A stretch of 64,000 bases of DNA from Rhodoferax sp. Lineage in GTDB: Bacteria; Pseudomonadota; Gammaproteobacteria; Burkholderiales; Burkholderiaceae_C. Within the stretch, counting starts at the first letter, position 1. Each line of letters starts with the position of its first letter. A program made the translations under genes and the position numbers. Where the stretch lies: NCBI GenBank assembly GCA_024235935.1, contig JACKLL010000017.1:1-64000 (forward strand), read 5' to 3'. Under the pieces are notes generated by a model. It searched no databases, was not told where the DNA came from, and saw only the letters and a program-made list of their open reading frames with translations. Of this stretch, positions 34,005 to 41,852 are shown one piece after another.

Positions 34005-35402
34005 TTAAATGATGCGGGAGAAACGTGCGCGGTTGCGGTCACTCTGCAGATAGCGGTCAAACACCATGGCCACTGCGCGCACGAAATACCAGCCCATGGC
34101 CGTGACCTGGATGCCGGCGTCGTCGAGTACCACCATGCCGTTGTCCTGCATGGACCGCAGCACCTCGAGCTCCGCCGCAAAATAGGTCTTGAAGTCGATC
34201 AGGTAGGCCAGGTCGACGGATTCGTACAGGCACTGGCCTTGGCACATCAACGCCATGATCACGGCGCGCCGGATCAGGTCATCACGTGTCAGCGCCAGTC
34301 CGCGCACGACCGGGAAGCGGCCGTTGTCGAGTGCGTCGCAATACTCCGGCAGCGTCTTGGCATTCTGGCTGTAGGTCGCGCCCAGGCGGCCGATCGACGA
34401 GACGCCCAGGGCGATCAGGTCATGGTCGGGCTGGGTGCTGTAACCCTGGAAGTTGCGGTGCAGCCGCCCCTGGCGCTTGGCCACGGCCAGCGGATCGTCC
34501 GGCAACGCGAAATGGTCCATGCCCACGTAGACATAGCCGGCCCCCATCAATGCTGCCAGCGAACGCGCCAGCATGCTCACCTTGGACGACGCGTCGGGCA
34601 GATGCTCGGAGGCGATTCGGCGCTGCGGCTTGAAGCGCTCGGGCAGGTGCGCATAGGCGTACAGCGCGATCCGGTCCGGTCGCAGCGCCACGATCTGTTC
34701 GAGCGTGCGGTCGAACGAGGCCGGCGTCTGGTGCGGCAAGCCATAGATCAGATCGACGTTGATCGACTCGAATCCGCGCTCACGCGCAGCGGCAACCAGC
34801 GCAAACACCTGCTCGGCCGGCTGTACCCGGTGCACCGCCTTCTGCACCACGGGATCGAAGTCCTGCACGCCGAAGCTCAGGCGGTTGAACCCCATGGACG
34901 CGAGCGCATCGAGCCGGCCGACGTCGATGGTACGGGGGTCGACCTCGATCGCATATTCACCACCGGGCACCAGCTGGAAGTTGCTGCGCAGCATGTCCAT
35001 CAGGCCGCGGAGTTCGTCATCGCTCAGAAAGGTCGGACTGCCGCCGCCCAGATGCAGCTGTGTCACCTTTTGCTGGGTTCCCAGCAGGTCGGTGTGCAAA
35101 GCCACTTCCCGCGCAAGGTATTCCAGGTAGGGCTTGGCACGTTCGTGGTGGCGGGTGATGATCTTGTTGCAGGCGCAGTAATAGCACAGCGACTCGCAGA
35201 ACGGGATGTGCACGTACAGCGACAAGGGCAAGGTCATCGCCGCAGCGCCGTTGCGCCGCTGGGTCAAGGCCCGCGCGTAGTCGTCCGCGGTAAATGCCTC
35301 CACGAAGCGGTCAGCGGTCGGATACGATGTGTAGCGCGGCCCGGGAACGTCGAACTTGCGCAGAAGCTCCTGGGAAATGGGTTCGTGAAGTGTCAATGGC
35401 AT
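34005..35402 (-). CDS. hemN: Oxygen-independent coproporphyrinogen III oxidase
   Basis: This 465-residue radical SAM enzyme converts coproporphyrinogen III to protoporphyrinogen IX without oxygen, supplying haem under micro-aerobic conditions. The radical SAM cluster ligands are Cys69, Cys73 and Cys76 in FCESLCYYCACNK; the conserved HLGGGSPTFLS, VDPRTID, RLSFGVQDFDP and YGLPHQT segments follow. Length and the N-terminal PGPRYTSYPTADRF match true HemN rather than HemW. An FNR box (TTGACGTGCATCAA) lies 52 bases upstream of the ATG, in the region shared with the divergent fnr gene. This fits oxygen-responsive expression. Confidence 0.95.
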   Translation of the reverse strand: MPLTLHEPISQELLRKFDVPGPRYTSYPTADRFVEAFTADDYARALTQRRNGAAAMTLPLSLYVHIPFCESLCYYCACNKIITRHHERAKPYLEYLAREVALHTDLLGTQQKVTQLHLGGGSPTFLSDDELRGLMDMLRSNFQLVPGGEYAIEVDPRTIDVGRLDALASMGFNRLSFGVQDFDPVVQKAVHRVQPAEQVFALVAAARERGFESINVDLIYGLPHQTPASFDRTLEQIVALRPDRIALYAYAHLPERFKPQRRIASEHLPDASSKVSMLARSLAALMGAGYVYVGMDHFALPDDPLAVAKRQGRLHRNFQGYSTQPDHDLIALGVSSIGRLGATYSQNAKTLPEYCDALDNGRFPVVRGLALTRDDLIRRAVIMALMCQGQCLYESVDLAYLIDFKTYFAAELEVLRSMQDNGMVVLDDAGIQVTAMGWYFVRAVAMVFDRYLQSDRNRARFSRII

Positions 35403-35453
35403 GGCGAAGTCCTGCAGATCGCGCCACTATGCAGCAGGCCTTGCGCACTTGCC

Positions 35454-35467
35454 TTGACGTGCATCAA
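35454..35467. promoter_or_regulatory. FNR box between hemN and fnr
   Basis: TTGACGTGCATCAA matches the FNR consensus (TTGAT-N4-ATCAA) at nine of ten fixed bases. It is inside a larger palindrome flanked by CACTTG and CAAGTG. The centre lies about 58 bases from the hemN ATG and about 60 from the fnr ATG, so it can serve either or both divergent promoters. Confidence 0.85.
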
Positions 35468-35519
35468 GTGTCCGTTCGGTACGCAGGCGCACAATTGATG
35501 CATGTCAGGAGTAAAGAAT

Positions 35520-36293
35520 ATGTCCACCGCCCCCATCGGCCACGACGCACACGCGGTAACCCCCATCGTGCCTATCACCGGCCAGACGATCCGGGTCGCA
35601 TGCTCCAGCTGCAATCTGCGCGAGCTGTGCATGCCGCTGGGCCTGAGCCCGGACGAGCTGGACCGGGTCGATGATCTGGTCGCCAGCCGGCGCCGCATCA
35701 AGCGCGGCGCCAGTCTGTTCCGCAATGGCGACCCCTTCACCAACCTGTACGCGATCCGCACCGGCTTCTTCAAGACCTGCATCACCTCCGAGGATGGCCG
35801 CGACCAGGTTACCGGCTTTCAGATGGCCGGCGAAGTCGTCGGCCTGGACGGCATCGTCAACGACCGCCATACCTGCGATGCGATCGCCCTGGAAGACGCC
35901 GACGTCTGCCTGCTGCCCTTCGAGCGCATCGAAGAGCTGTCAACCGAGATTCCCGGTCTGCAGCGCCATGTGCACAAGATCATGAGCCGGGAGATCGTGC
36001 GCGAGCACGGTGTGATGCTGCTGCTGGGCAGCATGCGCGCCGAAGAGCGCCTTGCCGCCTTTCTGCTCAACCTGGTGCAGCGACTGCATGCGCGCGGCTT
36101 TTCGCAGACCGAGCTGGTACTGCGCATGACGCGCGAGGAGATCGGCAGCTACCTCGGTCTCAAGCTCGAGACCGTCAGTCGGACCTTCTCGAAATTCGTC
36201 GAAGAGGGCATTGTGGAAGTCAAGCAGCGGCATGTGCGCATCATCAACCCGGATGCCCTCAAGCAGCTGGTGAATCCGCAGGTCTGCAACTGA
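35520..36293 (+). CDS. fnr: FNR/CRP-family oxygen-sensing transcription regulator
   Basis: The 257-residue regulator carries the oxygen-labile iron-sulfur ligands: Cys28, Cys31 and Cys37 in VACSSCNLRELCMPL, with the fourth at Cys119 in NDRHTCDA. A cNMP-type beta-roll is followed by a winged helix-turn-helix whose recognition helix contains Glu-x-x-Ser-Arg (LETVSRTF), the residues that read TTGAT half-sites. That matches the three boxes found in this window. I prefer the ATG at 35520, which has a ribosome site AGGAG 8 bases upstream; an earlier ATG at 35502 is also open. It is divergent from hemN. Confidence 0.94.
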   Translation: MSTAPIGHDAHAVTPIVPITGQTIRVACSSCNLRELCMPLGLSPDELDRVDDLVASRRRIKRGASLFRNGDPFTNLYAIRTGFFKTCITSEDGRDQVTGFQMAGEVVGLDGIVNDRHTCDAIALEDADVCLLPFERIEELSTEIPGLQRHVHKIMSREIVREHGVMLLLGSMRAEERLAAFLLNLVQRLHARGFSQTELVLRMTREEIGSYLGLKLETVSRTFSKFVEEGIVEVKQRHVRIINPDALKQLVNPQVCN

Positions 36294-36369
36294 GTCAAGG
36301 TTTCGCGGGCATAGCGCCGCGCGCGCGGGCTGCGGACGGGACAAGGCTTCGGCCGCCAACACCGCACCC

Positions 36370-36630
36370 TCAAGGAGCGTCGGACATCTGCTCCGGGTGA
36401 TTGACTTCGGTCGGAGTCATCGCCAGCACGGCTGTCAATCCGCTGGCCACCATGGCCAGGGCCCAGAAGGCGAAAAACGTCAGCGTATACACACCCTGGC
36501 TGGACAAGGGCAAGGCCTGCCCGGCCCAGTGCAGGTCCTGCGGGTCCACCAGTGCGAACACCAGCATCTCCAGCAGGCCAGCCACCAGGAATGCCGGCCA
36601 TACGATCCACATCAGACGCCGGGTCCGCAT
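36370..36630 (-). CDS. Small two-helix membrane protein at the end of the cco cluster
   Basis: This 86-residue protein starts MRTRRLMWIVWPAFLVAGL and has two hydrophobic helices (about 7-24 and 47-70) joined by a short loop with LVDPQDLHWAGQ. I do not recognise a family. It lies 40 bases after ccoH, on the same strand and at the end of the operon, so it is probably cotranscribed with the oxidase accessory genes and could be a small assembly or accessory factor. I use the ATG at 36630; the open frame upstream overlaps ccoH in a different frame. Confidence 0.65.
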   Translation of the reverse strand: MRTRRLMWIVWPAFLVAGLLEMLVFALVDPQDLHWAGQALPLSSQGVYTLTFFAFWALAMVASGLTAVLAMTPTEVNHPEQMSDAP

Positions 36631-36670
36631 GCTTCGGCCTTGCTGCTCTTGTTCCACCGCTGTCCCGCTT

Positions 36671-36961
36671 TCAGGGCTTGGTCGCCGCAGTGGCAGGCAC
36701 GTCGGCGATGACGCCGGTCTGCGCATGGTTGCGTCCCTGCAGCGCAGGCGCCAGACTGGCGGCCGGGTTGTTCAGGGTCTTGTTGATCTCCAGGCCCTTG
36801 CGGTAATAGTCCTCGTCGATCACCGGGTCGGGATACCGCAGCGCGATATACAAGGTGATAAAGCCCGCAACCACCACGATGGCGGGGCCGGCGATCACCA
36901 TCCAGACATGGCCGTACTTCCACCAGGGTTGCGCAATCTGCTGCGTATCAAGGGACGGCAT
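36671..36961 (-). CDS. ccoH: FixH/CcoH-like cbb3 oxidase assembly protein
   Basis: This 96-residue protein has one membrane helix (about 20-42) after a short basic start, then the conserved PDPVIDEDYYRKGLEINKTLNNP segment, which is the FixH/CcoH signature near the membrane. CcoH is needed for stable assembly of the cbb3 oxidase. The tail is short compared with full-length FixH proteins, which have a larger periplasmic domain. The gene lies 13 bases after ccoG on the same strand. Confidence 0.85.
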   Translation of the reverse strand: MPSLDTQQIAQPWWKYGHVWMVIAGPAIVVVAGFITLYIALRYPDPVIDEDYYRKGLEINKTLNNPAASLAPALQGRNHAQTGVIADVPATAATKP

Positions 36962-36974
36962 GGTTCAAGACTCC

Positions 36975-38426
36975 TCAACGGGGGACCAGGAAAACAGACT
37001 TTTCGAGCACGTGCTGCCCATGCTCGGGCGCCGAGATATCGAACCGGATGGGATGCGACCCGGGGACGGCGCCTTCATATGGCAGCTGTACGCGTACGGC
37101 GATCCAGCGCGACTGCGTGGCATCGACCGTGAATTCATTCTCGGACGCCAGCTGCACACCGTCGAGGCCGGAGACATCGACACGGTACTTCTGGGCCGAC
37201 TCGGTCGCATTCATGATCTGCAGGCGATAGACGTTCTCGATCTTGCCGCCGGCGACGATGCGTGCCAGGGAGCCCCGGTCGCGCACCACGTCGACCTTGA
37301 ACGGCGTACGCAGCACCAGACTGACCGCCATGGCCAGCACGATGGCCAGCAGGATGCCAGAATACAGCAGCACCCGCGGACGCACCACGTGACGCACGAT
37401 CTGGGGCGTGTCCCAGTTCTTCTCGACACCGTTCTGGGTCGAATATTTGACCAGGCCGCGCGCGTACCCCATCTTGTCCATCACGGTATCGCAGACGTCG
37501 GCGCAGGCACCACAGCCAATGCATTCGTATTGCAGGCCGTTGCGGATGTCGATGCCGGTCGGGCACACCTGCACGCACAGGGTGCAATCGGTGCAGGCGC
37601 CCAGATTCAGCTGCGCCGGGTCGGCCTTGCGCGAACGTGCGCCACGGGGCTCGCCCCGGTTCTGGTCATAGGTGACGATCAGCGTGTCGCGGTCGAACAT
37701 CGCGCTCTGGAAACGGGCATACGGGCACATGTGCTTGCACACCTGCTCGCGCATGAAGCCCGCATTGCCATAGGTGGCGAAGCCGTAGAAGATGGTCCAG
37801 AAGACCTCCCATGACGACATGTGCAAGGCGATCAGTTCGCCGCCCAGCTGCTTGATCGGCGTGAAGTAGCCCACGAAAGTGAAGCCGGTCCAGAACGCCA
37901 CCGCCAGCCAGGCCAGGTGCTTGCCACCCTTGCGGACGAATTTGTCCGCGGTCAGCTTGCCGGCGTCGCGGCGCATCCGCGCGGAACGGTCACCTTCGAA
38001 TTTTTTCTCGATCCACAGGAAGATCTCGGTGTAGACCGTCTGCGGGCAGGCATAGCCGCACCACAGGCGCCCGGCCACCGCGGTGAACAGGAACAGCGAG
38101 AGCGCCGATATCACCAGGATACCGGTGAGATAGATGAAGTCCTGCGGATACAGGACCAGGTTGAAGATGTAGAAGCGCCGCGCACCAAGGTCGAACAGCA
38201 CCGCCTGGCGCTGCCCCCAGTCCAGCCACGGCAGGCCGTAGAACACCAGTTGCGTGATCCAGACCATGACCCAGCGCCAGTTCTGGAACAGGCCGCTGAC
38301 GCTGCGCGGATAGATCTTCTTGTGCGCCTCGTACAGCGACACCATCTCCGGGTCGGCCGCTATGGCCGCGTCCTCCGAAGGAACGATCGGAATGACCTTG
38401 CCGGAGGAGGATTTGCGCGTGCTCAA
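36975..38426 (-). CDS. ccoG: Cytochrome c oxidase accessory protein CcoG (FixG/RdxA)
   Basis: The 483-residue membrane iron-sulfur protein is the CcoG/FixG/RdxA accessory factor, linked to copper reduction during cbb3 assembly. It has about four to five helices, an NapH-like start, a first cysteine set in GRLWCGYACPQTVYTEI, KHMCPYARFQ, and two ferredoxin-type motifs in CTDCTLCVQVCPTGIDI and CIGCGACADVC. The last 150 residues form an immunoglobulin-like periplasmic domain. The apparent start is a TTG at 38426 (TTGAGCACGCGC), 17 bases after the ccoP stop; no ATG is near. Coupling to the upstream ccoNOQP genes explains its position. Confidence 0.93.
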   Translation of the reverse strand: MSTRKSSSGKVIPIVPSEDAAIAADPEMVSLYEAHKKIYPRSVSGLFQNWRWVMVWITQLVFYGLPWLDWGQRQAVLFDLGARRFYIFNLVLYPQDFIYLTGILVISALSLFLFTAVAGRLWCGYACPQTVYTEIFLWIEKKFEGDRSARMRRDAGKLTADKFVRKGGKHLAWLAVAFWTGFTFVGYFTPIKQLGGELIALHMSSWEVFWTIFYGFATYGNAGFMREQVCKHMCPYARFQSAMFDRDTLIVTYDQNRGEPRGARSRKADPAQLNLGACTDCTLCVQVCPTGIDIRNGLQYECIGCGACADVCDTVMDKMGYARGLVKYSTQNGVEKNWDTPQIVRHVVRPRVLLYSGILLAIVLAMAVSLVLRTPFKVDVVRDRGSLARIVAGGKIENVYRLQIMNATESAQKYRVDVSGLDGVQLASENEFTVDATQSRWIAVRVQLPYEGAVPGSHPIRFDISAPEHGQHVLEKSVFLVPR

Positions 38427-38443
38427 GGTGCCAGATACCCGCT

Positions 38444-39364
38444 TCAGTTACCGGCGACCGCGCCCGGCTTGTGCGAGAGTCCCCAGACATACGAGGCCAG
38501 CACCTTGATCTGCGGCGCGCTGAACTTGTCGGCCTGCGCCGGCATCTGGTTGACCTTGCCGTTGTTGATCATGGAGATGATCGCCGCTTCGCCATAGCCG
38601 TGCAGCCAGATGTCGTCGGTCAGGTTGGGCGCGCCGATGGCCTGGTTGCCCTTGCCATCGTTGCCGTGGCAGGCCGCGCAGACACCGAACTTGGATTTGC
38701 CCAGCGCTGCACGCAGCGAATCGTGCGGACTGCCGGACAGGCTGAGCACATACTGGGCCACGTTCTTCACATCGTCCGAGGTGCCCAGCGCCGCACCCAG
38801 CGCCGGCATGTTGCCCATGCGGCCATTGGTGAGGGTTTCGATGATCTTGTCGGGCGCACCGCCGTGGAGCCAGTCGTTGTCGGCCAGGTTGGGGAAGCCC
38901 TTGCTGCCCCGAGCGTCCGAGCCATGGCATTGCGAGCAGTTGTTCATGAACAGCCGTTCACCAATGGCCATGGCCTGCGGATCCTTGGCGATGTCCTCGG
39001 GCGCCATGGCCGCATAGCGGGCATACAGCGGCGCAACCTCCTCCTCGCCCTTCTTCATCTCGGCCGCATGCTGACCAAGTGACGTCCACTTGAGGGTGCC
39101 GGCATAGGTGCCCAGGCCAGGATACAGTGCCAGGTAGACCAGCGCGAAGACCACGGTGATGACGAACAGCCACACCCACCAGCGTGGCAGCGGGTTGTTC
39201 ATCTCGCGCAGGTCACCGTCCCAGACATGGCCGGTGGTGTTGTCGTGCGCAGTCATCGCCTTGGCCTTGCCGCTGAACCACAGCAGCAGCAGACAGGCGA
39301 CGATGCCGACCAGCGTGACCGCAGTCACATAGAACGACCAGAAGCCGTTGGTGAAATCACTCAT
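38444..39364 (-). CDS. ccoP: cbb3 oxidase dihaem subunit CcoP
   Basis: The 306-residue subunit carries electrons to the cbb3 oxidase. It has two membrane helices (about 10-30 and 61-82) and two cytochrome c motifs, Cys143-SQ-Cys146-His147 and Cys229-AA-Cys232-His233. The RWWVWLFVITVVFALVYLALYPGLG segment is typical of CcoP. Axial methionines are likely in GRMGNMPALG and NQMPAQADKFS. It follows ccoQ by 24 bases and is in the same operon as ccoNO. Confidence 0.95.
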   Translation of the reverse strand: MSDFTNGFWSFYVTAVTLVGIVACLLLLWFSGKAKAMTAHDNTTGHVWDGDLREMNNPLPRWWVWLFVITVVFALVYLALYPGLGTYAGTLKWTSLGQHAAEMKKGEEEVAPLYARYAAMAPEDIAKDPQAMAIGERLFMNNCSQCHGSDARGSKGFPNLADNDWLHGGAPDKIIETLTNGRMGNMPALGAALGTSDDVKNVAQYVLSLSGSPHDSLRAALGKSKFGVCAACHGNDGKGNQAIGAPNLTDDIWLHGYGEAAIISMINNGKVNQMPAQADKFSAPQIKVLASYVWGLSHKPGAVAGN

Positions 39365-39388
39365 GCTTGTTCCTTGTGATGAACGCCG

Positions 39389-39526
39389 TCAGTCCTGCTC
39401 GAACGGCAACCGGGCCGCCTCGTCGAATTCCGCTTTGCGGTTCTTCGACCAGGCCCACCAGACGATGCCCAGGAACGCCACCAGCGCGGCGACCGTGGTG
39501 ATGGAACGCAAGGTATTGATATCCAT
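39389..39526 (-). CDS. ccoQ: cbb3 oxidase small subunit CcoQ
   Basis: This 45-residue protein (MDINTLRSITTVAALVAFLG) has one helix followed by the polar tail WSKNRKAEFDEAARLPFEQD. Size, position between ccoO and ccoP, and the acidic, basic tail identify CcoQ, which stabilises the complex. A ribosome site AGGAGGACCCC precedes the ATG at 39526. It is shorter than the frames usually picked by default. Confidence 0.88.
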   Translation of the reverse strand: MDINTLRSITTVAALVAFLGIVWWAWSKNRKAEFDEAARLPFEQD

Positions 39527-39544
39527 GGGGTCCTCCTGCTTTGA

Positions 39545-40174
39545 TTATTTGAGCGCCAGGCCGAGCATCTGCAGATACGCGACGACGGCGTCCAGTTCGG
39601 TCTTCCCCTTGACGTCGGCGGTGGCTGCGGCGATCTGCGCGTCGGTGTAGGGCACGCCGACGGTCCGCAATGCGCGCATGTGGGCCGGCAGCGAATCACC
39701 ATCGACCGGCGACTTCTCCAGCCAGGGATAGGCCGGCATGTTGGACTCCGGCACGAGGTCGCGCGGATTGTTCAGGTGGATGCGGTGCCACTCGTCGTTG
39801 TACTTGCCGCCGACACGGGCCAGATCCGGACCGGTGCGCTTGCTGCCCCACTGGAACGGATGGTCATAGACCGACTCACCTGCGACCGAATAATGGCCGT
39901 AGCGCAGCGTCTCGGACCGGAACGGCCGGATCATCTGCGAATGGCAGTTGTAGCAGCCCTCGCGCTGGTAGATGTCGCGCCCTGCCAGTTGCAGCGGCGT
40001 ATACGGCTCGATGCCCTTGATCGGCTCGGTCGTGGACTTCTGGAAGAACAGCGGCACGATCTCGACCAGGCCGCCGACCGACAGCACGATCAGGATCAGC
40101 ACGATCATCAGGAAGTTGTTGGTCTCGACCCGTTCGTGCGAGAGCAAGGGAATGGGATGTTCTTGTTTGGCCAT
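39545..40174 (-). CDS. ccoO: cbb3 oxidase monohaem subunit CcoO
   Basis: This 209-residue subunit has one N-terminal helix (FLMIVLILIVLSVGGLVEIVP) and one haem c motif (Cys74-YN-Cys77-His78) in GRDIYQREGCYNCHSQMIRPF, the CcoO hallmark. The conserved PDLARVGGKYNDEWH segment and the axial Met within SNMPAYPWL follow. It is the second subunit in the electron path to the oxidase. It starts 13 bases after the ccoN stop. Confidence 0.95.
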   Translation of the reverse strand: MAKQEHPIPLLSHERVETNNFLMIVLILIVLSVGGLVEIVPLFFQKSTTEPIKGIEPYTPLQLAGRDIYQREGCYNCHSQMIRPFRSETLRYGHYSVAGESVYDHPFQWGSKRTGPDLARVGGKYNDEWHRIHLNNPRDLVPESNMPAYPWLEKSPVDGDSLPAHMRALRTVGVPYTDAQIAAATADVKGKTELDAVVAYLQMLGLALK

Positions 40175-40187
40175 GATTGCTTTTTCC

Positions 40188-41624
40188 TCAGGCGTGGGCT
40201 GCTGCGTTGGGAATGGCCACGGTCACGGCCTTGCCCGCCGTTGCCGTCTTCCAGGTGTTCCACAACATGACCAGCATGCCGCCCAGGTACAACAGGCCCC
40301 CCAGCAGGCGCAGGACGTAGAACGGGTAGGTCGCCTTGACCGACTCGACGAAGGTGTAGGTCAGCGTGCCATCCGGATTGACGGCGCGCCACATCAGGCC
40401 CTGCATCACACCGGCAATCCACATTGCGGCGATGTAGATCACGATGCCGATGGTCGCGGTCCAGAAGTGGATTTCGATCGCCTTGACGCTGTACATCTGC
40501 TTGCGACCGAACAGGCGCGGGATCAGGTAGTACATGCTGCCCATGGTCACCAGGCCGACCCAGCCCAGGGCACCGGAGTGCACGTGACCAATGGTCCAGT
40601 CGGTGTAGTGGGAAAGCGCATTGACGGTCTTGATCGACATCATCGGGCCTTCGAAGGTGCTCATGCCGTAGAACGACAGCGACACGATCAGGAAACGCAG
40701 GATCGGGTCGTCACGCAGCTTGTGCCAGGCGCCCGACAAGGTCATGATGCCGTTGATCATGCCGCCCCAGCTGGGCGCCAACAGGATCAGCGAGAACACC
40801 ATGCCGACCGACTGTGTCCAGTCCGGCAGTGCGGTGTAGTGCAGATGGTGCGGGCCGGCCCACATGTAGGTGAAGATCAGCGCCCAGAAGTGGACGATCG
40901 ACAGGCGGTAGCTGTACACCGGCCGCTCGGCCTGCTTGGGGATGAAGTAGTACATCATGCCCAGGAAGCCGGCCGTCAGGAAGAAGCCCACGGCATTGTG
41001 GCCATACCACCACTGCACCATCGCATCCTGTACCCCGGCATAGGCCGAGTAGGACTTCATCATGCCGGCCGGAATGGCCGCGCTGTTGACGATGTGCAGC
41101 ATCGCCACCGCCAGGATGAAGGCGCCGAAGAACCAGTTGGCCACGTAGATGTGGCGCACCTTGCGGGTACCGATGGTCCCGAAGAAGACCACGGCAAAGG
41201 CGACCCAGACCACGGCGATCAGGATATCGATCGGCCACTCCAGTTCGGCATATTCCTTGCCCTGCGTGAAACCCAGCGGCAAGGAGATGGCCGCGGCGAC
41301 GATGACGATTTGCCAGCCCCAGAACGTGAGCGCCGCCAGCTTGTCGCTGAACAGGCGGACCTGGCAGGTGCGCTGCACCACGTAATAGGCGGTTGCAAAC
41401 AGACCGCAACCGCCAAACGCGAAGATCACCGCATTGGTGTGCAACGGGCGCAGGCGGCCATAACTGAGCCAGGGGATGCCGAAATTGAGTTCGGGCCAGG
41501 TCAGCTGGGCGGCGATGATCACGCCGACCAGCATGCCCACCACGCCCCAGACCACGGTCATGATGGCGAACTGCCGAACGACGGTATCGTTGTATGCAGC
41601 GGCCTTCGCATTGGGAAATTGCAT
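40188..41624 (-). CDS. ccoN: cbb3-type cytochrome c oxidase catalytic subunit CcoN
   Basis: This is the 478-residue haem-copper catalytic subunit of the high-affinity C-type oxidase that reduces oxygen to water and pumps protons. The 12-helix pattern contains the histidine ligands seen in LRPLHTNAV (haem b), GHNAVGFFLTAGFLGMMYYF and FTYMWAGPHHLHYTALPDW (CuB and haem b3), and WTIGHVHSGALGWVG. The conserved PKQAERPVYSYRLSIVHFW region is typical of CcoN. An FNR box (TTGACCAACATCAA) lies 58 bases before the ATG, so this is a separate promoter between ccoS and ccoN. The operon continues through ccoO, ccoQ and ccoP. Confidence 0.96.
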   Translation of the reverse strand: MQFPNAKAAAYNDTVVRQFAIMTVVWGVVGMLVGVIIAAQLTWPELNFGIPWLSYGRLRPLHTNAVIFAFGGCGLFATAYYVVQRTCQVRLFSDKLAALTFWGWQIVIVAAAISLPLGFTQGKEYAELEWPIDILIAVVWVAFAVVFFGTIGTRKVRHIYVANWFFGAFILAVAMLHIVNSAAIPAGMMKSYSAYAGVQDAMVQWWYGHNAVGFFLTAGFLGMMYYFIPKQAERPVYSYRLSIVHFWALIFTYMWAGPHHLHYTALPDWTQSVGMVFSLILLAPSWGGMINGIMTLSGAWHKLRDDPILRFLIVSLSFYGMSTFEGPMMSIKTVNALSHYTDWTIGHVHSGALGWVGLVTMGSMYYLIPRLFGRKQMYSVKAIEIHFWTATIGIVIYIAAMWIAGVMQGLMWRAVNPDGTLTYTFVESVKATYPFYVLRLLGGLLYLGGMLVMLWNTWKTATAGKAVTVAIPNAAAHA

Positions 41625-41681
41625 GTTCAGGTCTTCCAGATTGGTTCAGGTCAAGTTTCCAATGGCAAACCCGCATTCGGG

Positions 41682-41695
41682 TTGACCAACATCAA
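41682..41695. promoter_or_regulatory. FNR box upstream of ccoN
   Basis: TTGACCAACATCAA matches the FNR consensus at nine of ten fixed bases. Its centre is about 64 bases from the ccoN ATG, in the 87-base gap after ccoS. It is placed to give ccoNOQP their own oxygen-controlled promoter. Confidence 0.85.
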
Positions 41696-41711
41696 ATATG
41701 CACGATTTCAC

Positions 41712-41849
41712 TCAGGGATCCTCCAGAATTCGCTCGCCTTCGCGTTCGATGTCGTCGAATTGGCCACGGTGGATGGCCCACCAAAGGCCTGCCAGGATGA
41801 AGAAGACCAAGACCACGGACAGCGGAATCAGCAAATAGAGGATATCCAT
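41712..41849 (-). CDS. ccoS: cbb3 oxidase maturation protein CcoS
   Basis: This 45-residue protein (MDILYLLIPLSVVLVFFILA) has one helix with GLWWAIHRGQFDDIEREGERILEDP after it. The pattern, including FDDxERE/GERIL and the size, matches CcoS, which is needed for insertion of haem and copper into the oxidase. It starts three bases after the ccoI stop and is therefore coupled to it. It is missing from default open-frame lists because of its size. Confidence 0.88.
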   Translation of the reverse strand: MDILYLLIPLSVVLVFFILAGLWWAIHRGQFDDIEREGERILEDP

Positions 41850-41852
41850 GGC

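Noticed and set aside
33618..35498. A 626-residue open frame on the plus strand
   Set aside because: It is antisense to hemN and the SafE-like gene, both of which have full catalytic or family motifs.
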